NCBI RefSeq assembly: GCF_042697365.1 | Contig: NZ_CP137604.1 | DNA from: Brucella pseudintermedia | GTDB taxonomy: Bacteria > Pseudomonadota > Alphaproteobacteria > Rhizobiales > Rhizobiaceae | Strand: one strand, 5' to 3' | DNA length: 64,000 nt | Shown here: positions 59,740 to 64,000 of the stretch, one piece after another | Position numbering within the stretch: the stretch's first letter is position 1 | Layout of the letters: each line of letters opens with the position of its first letter | Notes under the pieces: model-generated | What the model saw: only the letters and a program-made list of their open reading frames with translations | What the model was told of the DNA's origin: nothing | Database searches by the model: none | Made by a program: the position numbers and the translations under genes

Positions 59740-59964
59740 CTACTCACCGCCTTTCAGGGCTTGGCGACCGATAGAGAAGCCTTCCCACGTCCAGTAAAGA
59801 GGCCAGAGCGCACCGCCCATCATGCCTTTGAAAGCTGCGCATTCAGACCTTGAATTGGTTGAAAAGATTGATGGCTCGCAGTTCGTTCCAGATGCCACGT
59901 AACCAAACGTCAGCAAAGCAATTACCCAATAGGCGACAAAACACTTTTCGGCTGTCAGCTTCAT
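59740..59964 (-). CDS. Small phage membrane protein
   Basis: The 74-residue protein begins MKLTAEKCFVAYWVIALLTF, a membrane helix, and has a second hydrophobic stretch around MMGGALWPLYWTWEGFSIG. Its start overlaps the end of the next gene by four bases. The function is unknown. Confidence 0.6.
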   Translation of the reverse strand: MKLTAEKCFVAYWVIALLTFGYVASGTNCEPSIFSTNSRSECAAFKGMMGGALWPLYWTWEGFSIGRQALKGGE

Positions 59965-60176
59965 TCGCTCTGCTCCCCTAGTGCGGAGGCATTGAGCATT
60001 TCCTGCCACGCCTGCGTGTCTCCAAAGCCTTTTGCGGCCAGAAGCATCCCCTCTGTCGGCTCATGTAGAGCGGCGAAGATGACTTCTAAAATGTCACGTG
60101 CCGTATCTTCTGGCGACCCATCTCTATCGTGCCTGATGATAAAGGCTATTTCCTCGATGAGTTCCTTACTCGGCAT
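59961..60176 (-). CDS. Small phage protein, unknown
   Basis: The 71-residue acidic protein begins MPSKELIEEIAFIIRHDRDG and contains DILEVIFAALHEPTEGMLLA, the sort of segment common in small phage early proteins of alphaproteobacteria. It overlaps both neighbours by a few bases. Confidence 0.6.
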   Translation of the reverse strand: MPSKELIEEIAFIIRHDRDGSPEDTARDILEVIFAALHEPTEGMLLAAKGFGDTQAWQEMLNASALGEQSE

Positions 60177-60441
60177 GGTTGGCCTCCATCACTTCGCCAA
60201 GACCAAGCACGCAGTAACGAGGCTCAATGCCGAACTGACCGCCTTGGAGAATAAAAGTAACCCGCTTGAATAGATGTTGACCGAACGTGTCATAGAACCG
60301 GCCCGTTTCGTCCATCTTCACAAGCTTGAGGGTGTCACCGGTCTGGAAGGCGCGATCATTCAAGCGGACTTCGAACGTTTTACGTCCATCAGCGACGGCT
60401 TCGAAATACTGTGGCAGTGTTTTCAGAACGTGAGTTTTCAT
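60166..60441 (-). CDS. DUF3850 / ASCH-like domain protein
   Basis: The 91-residue protein has the DUF3850 pattern: HVLKTLPQYFEAVADGRKTF followed by EVRLNDRAFQTGDTLKLVK. The fold is PUA-like (ASCH superfamily), thought to bind RNA or modified nucleotides. Such genes are frequent in phage and plasmid early regions; the role is not established. Confidence 0.85.
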   Translation of the reverse strand: MKTHVLKTLPQYFEAVADGRKTFEVRLNDRAFQTGDTLKLVKMDETGRFYDTFGQHLFKRVTFILQGGQFGIEPRYCVLGLGEVMEANHAE

Positions 60442-60836
60442 GGCTTGCTGGCCTCCTTTGCGCGCAAGATGGCGATGCAGAGGGCTATGGCGGGATTTGA
60501 GCCAGAACCGACCTCATCAATCATGCGCAATGTTGGGTGACGAATTTCTGCCGCATTTGGCCACAGGGTCCAAGTCCACCCCGGCAACACACGCTCAGCC
60601 AGCGCGATGGCCGCGTCTACAGAGGCGGTGTAGGCGAGGACACACTCATAGGCATATCCACAAATATGGTGCTTGCTGGACCGTTTCGACGCTGGGAACT
60701 GCTCCATGGTGTAATTCGCCTGCTTCCAGACGGTTTCGCCCCCGAAGAAGAGGACATCAATCTCTGCATCCACTTCCCTGTCAGGCGCGTCTAGCTTGGA
60801 GAGGCGGGTAATGAGGTCAGAGGTCATGTTCATCAT
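60438..60836 (-). CDS. Phage ABA-sandwich domain protein
   Basis: The 132-residue protein has an N-terminal helix (ITRLSKLDAPDREVDAEIDV) and a C-terminal part AIALAERVLPGWTWTLWPNA ... AIALCIAILRAKEA that fits the phage ABA-sandwich family, a common fold of unknown function in phage early genes. The start is one of three nearby ATGs (60836, 60833, 60827). Confidence 0.75.
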   Translation of the reverse strand: MMNMTSDLITRLSKLDAPDREVDAEIDVLFFGGETVWKQANYTMEQFPASKRSSKHHICGYAYECVLAYTASVDAAIALAERVLPGWTWTLWPNAAEIRHPTLRMIDEVGSGSNPAIALCIAILRAKEASKP

Positions 60837-61659
60837 CCTTAAACTCCCACGGCCTTTTTTGCCCTCCCAGCGCGGCGCGGGCTTTGCGGAACAACGACAC
60901 CGGCCATTTCGCAAACTCGTAATCATGAAAATGAAGGACCAGTTCGTCTGTCTCGGCCATCCCTTCGGTTTCGGCGTCGATCAGATCGGCAATGCCCGCA
61001 AGCGGCTCCAACGTCTTTTCAGCAGCCGCGAGCTTGGCTTCGAGGGCGGCATGAGATCGGTTGAGCTTATTAGAAAGCTTCGATTGATGATCTCGATCCG
61101 CCTCCAACTCCTTAATCCGCGCTGCCTTCGCCGCGTTGAGTTGCTCTTCGATGATCAAGCTCTTGGTTAGCCTTTCAATTTCTCTGTCCTTCACCTCGTT
61201 GTCATTGACCAGTTCTGTTTCATGGTCTTTGATACGGTTTAGGTCATGGATGAGCGCCGCGTTGTCGGCTTCGAGACTGTCGATTGTTTTGTCCTTCAAC
61301 CCGCAATGAGTTTGAGCGATTTCCATCGCGGTTTTAAGGAAGAGCACCTTCTCTCGTTCCGCCGCCAATAGCTCCTCAGCCTGCGAGCGGGTGACGAGTT
61401 CGCGTTCATCGAACGGTTCAGATATATCGGGCTTAAGACCGGACCAATTTTTTGCCGTAACTTTCCATTGCTTTGCCACCGTCACCAGTCCCGTATCTGT
61501 AGCGGCAGGCGCGGGGCGGGTGTAGACGGGCAACATCTTCCGTTCAGGGCAGCACGATAAGAAATTGTCTTCCCTGAGTTTCTGCATGTCCTGTTCGGGA
61601 TCGCGAGCCAGACGCCCGCAACCATCGCACACGTATCCTGCTGGCTGTTCACTCGCCAT
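60817..61659 (-). CDS. Phage coiled-coil protein with a Cys-pair motif
   Basis: The 280-residue protein starts with a zinc-ribbon-like pair (GYVCDGCGRLARD, Cys11/Cys14) and a second pair in FLSCCPERKMLPVYTRP. A long coiled coil (about 95-235, rich in Glu/Lys/Leu) and a short conserved end follow. Function is unknown. It overlaps both neighbours. Confidence 0.7.
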   Translation of the reverse strand: MASEQPAGYVCDGCGRLARDPEQDMQKLREDNFLSCCPERKMLPVYTRPAPAATDTGLVTVAKQWKVTAKNWSGLKPDISEPFDERELVTRSQAEELLAAEREKVLFLKTAMEIAQTHCGLKDKTIDSLEADNAALIHDLNRIKDHETELVNDNEVKDREIERLTKSLIIEEQLNAAKAARIKELEADRDHQSKLSNKLNRSHAALEAKLAAAEKTLEPLAGIADLIDAETEGMAETDELVLHFHDYEFAKWPVSLFRKARAALGGQKRPWEFKDDEHDL

Positions 61660-61999
61660 GACGGTCGCCTCCTGTTGGGTGGGTGGCGTTTCGTTCTATG
61701 GCAGCGTTCAACCCAATGTGATCCCGGAGCCGCTCAGTCGGGACGAATTCCATTCGATACCCGTCTGGATACTTCTTTCGAAATCCTTCATGGCGGTCCG
61801 GTCGTGAACCTTCAATGACGCCAAGGTCGCTTGGCATGTATGCTTCGTGGGAGCAAACGTGACCGCCCATGACTTCGCCATCGTCGGCAATCAAAACAGC
61901 CGAAAACCAACCGGGTTCTCCGCCGTTGTTAAAGCCATAAATCGTCGGCAAATCGTCTACCGGGATATTCTTGGGATTGTAGACAGCGTTCGTGCTCAT
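61649..61999 (-). CDS. Small phage protein, unknown
   Basis: The 116-residue protein begins MSTNAVYNPKNIPVDDLPTI and includes GWFSAVLIADDGEVMGGHVC SHEAYMPSDLG and RKKYPDGYRMEFVP. GGAGGG precedes the ATG at 61999. No family was assigned. Its last bases overlap the coiled-coil gene start. Confidence 0.65.
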   Translation of the reverse strand: MSTNAVYNPKNIPVDDLPTIYGFNNGGEPGWFSAVLIADDGEVMGGHVCSHEAYMPSDLGVIEGSRPDRHEGFRKKYPDGYRMEFVPTERLRDHIGLNAAIERNATHPTGGDRHGE

Positions 62000-62574
62000 T
62001 TCACGCCCTCCGATGGTGCAGAGGGTGCCACATGCGCCCAAGTGCTCCCGTGAAGAACACGCAAAACCGTGCTCTTATCTACGGAGAACCTTCTAGCTAT
62101 CTGACGGGATGAAAACCCTCGAAACGCGAGTTCCTTGATTTCAATGACCTTTGGTGGTGAAAGCTTCGCAGAATTAGTGAACTCGCCCTTTCTGTGAGGA
62201 AGCTTGACTGCTCCGAAATGATAACCGTGGTATCTATTCTGAGACGGCGTTACCCACTCTAAGTTATCAACTCGTGCATTTGTTCTGTCGCTGTCGATAT
62301 GGTTCACCTCTGGGAGAGCCAGAGGATTGGGGATGAACGCTTCGGCTACCAGTCGATGAACGCGAGCCGTTGCTTTTCGTCCATTCGAGAGATCGGATAG
62401 GCTAACTGTAAGGTAACCGGTGCCATTCTTTCGAGCCGTCAGAAGATGCGCGCGAAAGCGCTGTAGTGATCCGTCTTGTTTTTTGATCAAACGGCTAACG
62501 GACCGAACACGCCCAAGGTTCGACACTTCATATAATCCTTCCCACCTGACCACAGGTTTCCAAAACTCAACCAT
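61996..62574 (-). CDS. HNH endonuclease with NUMOD4 and helix-turn-helix
   Basis: The 192-residue protein has an N-terminal NUMOD4 DNA-binding motif (FWKPVVRWEGLYEVSNLGRV, 4-23), an HNH domain around VHRLVAEAFIPNP and VNHIDSDRTNARVDNLEWVT (72-109, His92 in the core), and a C-terminal helix-turn-helix (SSRQIARRFSVDKSTVLRVL, 155-174). This is the architecture of free-standing homing-type endonucleases that live in phage genomes. It overlaps both neighbouring genes. Confidence 0.88.
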   Translation of the reverse strand: MVEFWKPVVRWEGLYEVSNLGRVRSVSRLIKKQDGSLQRFRAHLLTARKNGTGYLTVSLSDLSNGRKATARVHRLVAEAFIPNPLALPEVNHIDSDRTNARVDNLEWVTPSQNRYHGYHFGAVKLPHRKGEFTNSAKLSPPKVIEIKELAFRGFSSRQIARRFSVDKSTVLRVLHGSTWAHVAPSAPSEGVK

Positions 62575-63307
62575 TTTGGCCTCCTTTGACGGGGGGGAGT
62601 GGCAGCGGACGCCAGTGGATGAACTCGTCAGGACTTTCCGCCCATTCGTTGGAGTGCGCGTTAACCCAGCCGGTTTCGCCGCCTTCGTAAGCCATCGGGG
62701 CGCCCCAATAGCAGTCGGTCAGCCGTCCATACTCATCAGACCAAAGGTCGATGACTGTCCCATCCTTCGGCGCGCTCTCAATCGGCATCCACCCATCCCC
62801 CTCGACCTTACCGGCGTCGGCAATATGGTCCGGGGAGGATAGGGCGCGGATGGCGGCAGGTATCTCCCGGTCTGCTGTGCTGGTAGTATCGGCAAACACA
62901 AGCATCTCTGCCGCTTTCTGTGCGGCGGCTTCAATGCCCTGCCGGTACCCTTCCTCCAACGCCTGTTCACGCGCTGCGGATGGCTCAAGCGCGGAGAGGA
63001 TGTGATTTTCCGTTGCTTTCATCACCCACCAATCTAGGCAGTCATGGACCGTAATCGTCTGTCCACGGACCCCAGAAGTAGCTTTTCGCATAGCTTTAGC
63101 TGCCGCATCTATGATTACTTCATAGTCATCTTCACCCAGCGCCTTCACCTTCACCCCTTGCACGGGGAGGAAGGGGAGAGCAGAGGTGAGGGCGGCGCGC
63201 ATCTCTGTTCTGAGGCGCTCCGTGGCATTGTTACGCCATGCAGGAACGCCACCGAGCCATGTATTGAGGGCTATATTCACAGCCTCGTCAGAAATGATTG
63301 TGGTCAT
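62567..63307 (-). CDS. Phage protein with a C-terminal DUF551 domain
   Basis: The 246-residue protein ends with a DUF551 segment: DGWMPIESAPKDGTVIDLWS ... HWRPLPLPP (about 172-240), a tryptophan-rich module common in phage early proteins. The first 150 residues are helical and acidic with no recognised domain. Function is unknown. Eight bases overlap with the HNH gene. Confidence 0.75.
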   Translation of the reverse strand: MTTIISDEAVNIALNTWLGGVPAWRNNATERLRTEMRAALTSALPFLPVQGVKVKALGEDDYEVIIDAAAKAMRKATSGVRGQTITVHDCLDWWVMKATENHILSALEPSAAREQALEEGYRQGIEAAAQKAAEMLVFADTTSTADREIPAAIRALSSPDHIADAGKVEGDGWMPIESAPKDGTVIDLWSDEYGRLTDCYWGAPMAYEGGETGWVNAHSNEWAESPDEFIHWRPLPLPPVKGGQNG

Positions 63308-63585
63308 GGGTGGACCTCGTCGTAAGAGAGGATGGCGTTGGAGATGCTCACTGCGGCCTGATTGACGCCCGCCCAGTACTGCCCGTCGAGGCTATTCTCG
63401 CCATGTGCTAGCGCTATTCCCGCCGCCCGCTGGTCACGAGCCATGAGGGCTCGGGCAACATCAACTATGTGCTGAGCGTCATTAACTCGCGTTCCACCGC
63501 TAAATGAGGGATCGCAAATCTTGATGGCCTCTCGCATGGTCTCGTCGGGTATTCTATCGGTCATGGCTTGTGCATCCGCCATCAT
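63304..63585 (-). CDS. Small phage protein, unknown
   Basis: The 93-residue protein has RIPDETMREAIKICDPSFSG and HIVDVARALMARDQRAAGIA, helical segments with no family match. GGAG lies five bases before the ATG at 63585. It overlaps both neighbours by four bases. Confidence 0.6.
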   Translation of the reverse strand: MMADAQAMTDRIPDETMREAIKICDPSFSGGTRVNDAQHIVDVARALMARDQRAAGIALAHGENSLDGQYWAGVNQAAVSISNAILSYDEVHP

Positions 63586-63791
63586 CGCAACTCCTTCATC
63601 GCAGCGACGAAATCAATGATCGGGTCAAGATCGATGCGCGCTTCCGACCCATCATCGAGGATCATAAACAGCGTATTGCCTTCGCAGCGGTGCAGTGATG
63701 CATCTTCATCGAAATAATCGGACACGTTATCAAGCTGGCACTTTGCTTGAAAAATCAGGTCTTCGTAGTCAATCATCGGGGTCAGTTTCAT
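63582..63791 (-). CDS. Small phage protein, unknown
   Basis: The 69-residue acidic protein begins MKLTPMIDYEDLIFQAKCQL and ends DFVAAMKELR. Its start overlaps the stop of a 23-codon frame upstream, and its stop overlaps the next start, so it is tightly coupled. Confidence 0.6.
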   Translation of the reverse strand: MKLTPMIDYEDLIFQAKCQLDNVSDYFDEDASLHRCEGNTLFMILDDGSEARIDLDPIIDFVAAMKELR

Positions 63792-63859
63792 GATGAAATA
63801 CCTTCGCTAACAGGGTGGCCGAATATGTCGCGCTTCCGGGGAGAGGTGAGGTTGATCAT
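63788..63859 (-). CDS. Possible 23-aa coupled micro-gene
   Basis: A frame beginning MINLTSPRKRDIFGHPVSEG has ATGA overlaps at both ends and GGGAGA about nine bases before its ATG. It could be a small peptide or simply a coupling frame. Support is positional only. Confidence 0.4.
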   Translation of the reverse strand: MINLTSPRKRDIFGHPVSEGISS

Positions 63860-64000
63860 GTGATGATTTCTCCCGTCGAGAGGTGCCGACGCGGCATAAT
63901 TTTCGATGATGTGTGCTGGCGAGCCATATCGACCGGGACCATCAAGAGGCCCTTCGACTGCCAATAGGCTTGTGTCCGCTGAATGCCGCGAAGCCAGAAG
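63856..64000 (-). CDS. Phage gene, N-terminus beyond the window
   Basis: An open minus-strand frame enters at the right edge and reads FWLRGIQRTQAYWQSKGLLM before ending at a TGA that overlaps the next ATG. Only the last 47 residues are visible, and no family is recognised. Confidence 0.5.
   Translation of the reverse strand, partial: FWLRGIQRTQAYWQSKGLLMVPVDMARQHTSSKIMPRRHLSTGEIIT

Larger units (their letters stand above)
57907..64000. mobile_element. Left end of an integrated phage or phage-like island
   Basis: From the fabF remnant rightward all genes are minus-strand, short, tightly overlapping and of phage-early type: integrase, small unknowns, ASCH/DUF3850, phage ABA sandwich, HNH endonuclease, DUF551. 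No capsid, tail or lysis genes are in view, so whether it is a complete prophage cannot be judged. The island runs off the window edge. The boundary base is approximate. Confidence 0.8.

Overview
The window looks like a chromosome segment of an alphaproteobacterium of the Brucellaceae (Brucella/Ochrobactrum type). This rests on the 14-gene nuo operon followed by birA, rnj, mce, a DUF1467 gene, proS and lolC/lolD, on a NuoE with a long C-terminal extension, on the F1-ATPase zeta subunit (found only in alphaproteobacteria), on an adh-lpxXL pair from the very-long-chain-fatty-acid lipid A cluster, and on a GTTC-N7-GTTC LexA box. Coding density is high and GC-rich, so many long antisense open frames are shadows of real genes.

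Layout. 1-3.8 kb holds a truncated haem-copper-oxidase-like membrane protein with a DUF2249 gene, a TetR/SRPBCC pair with a visible operator, and a Bug-type solute receptor. 4.2-4.7 kb holds two tRNA-Asp genes in a near-perfect 223-bp direct duplication. 4.75-6.3 kb has a 31-aa membrane peptide and a lipoprotein hydrolase. 6.7-22.3 kb is the complex I operon nuoA-N, with a GFA-family gene between nuoC and nuoD. 22.3-29.7 kb carries birA, RNase J, methylmalonyl-CoA epimerase, a small membrane protein, proS and the Lol lipoprotein exporter; a candidate sRNA lies in the gap before proS. 29.7-34.1 kb holds dispersed repeats, a 28-aa membrane peptide behind a LexA box, and dnaE. 34.2-42.7 kb is mixed housekeeping: an NmrA-like reductase with a divergent HxlR regulator, an extensin-like protein, rpsD, ttcA, an IMPase, an MFS exporter, grxD and a bolA-like gene. 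42.8-55.8 kb holds purine genes (purL, purQ, purS, purC, purB), a MocR regulator, the zeta subunit, an HpaI-type aldolase, a VOC protein and rpe. 55.9-57.8 kb is lpxXL and its upstream dehydrogenase.

From about 57.9 kb to the right edge is the end of an integrated phage or phage-like island: a tyrosine integrase followed by a tightly packed minus-strand series of small early genes (ASCH/DUF3850, phage ABA-sandwich, a coiled-coil zinc-ribbon-like protein, an HNH endonuclease, DUF551). The few codons between the integrase and the dehydrogenase read as the last residues of a beta-ketoacyl-ACP synthase. The island therefore probably sits in the 3' end of the synthase gene of the lipid A very-long-chain cluster and separates lpxXL from its usual upstream genes.

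The observations most worth following are the SOS-box-controlled 28-aa membrane peptide (a possible SidA-type division inhibitor), the fabF attachment site, the terminator-defined sRNA before proS, and a MITE-like block bounded by two identical 28-bp palindromes near 53.5 kb.
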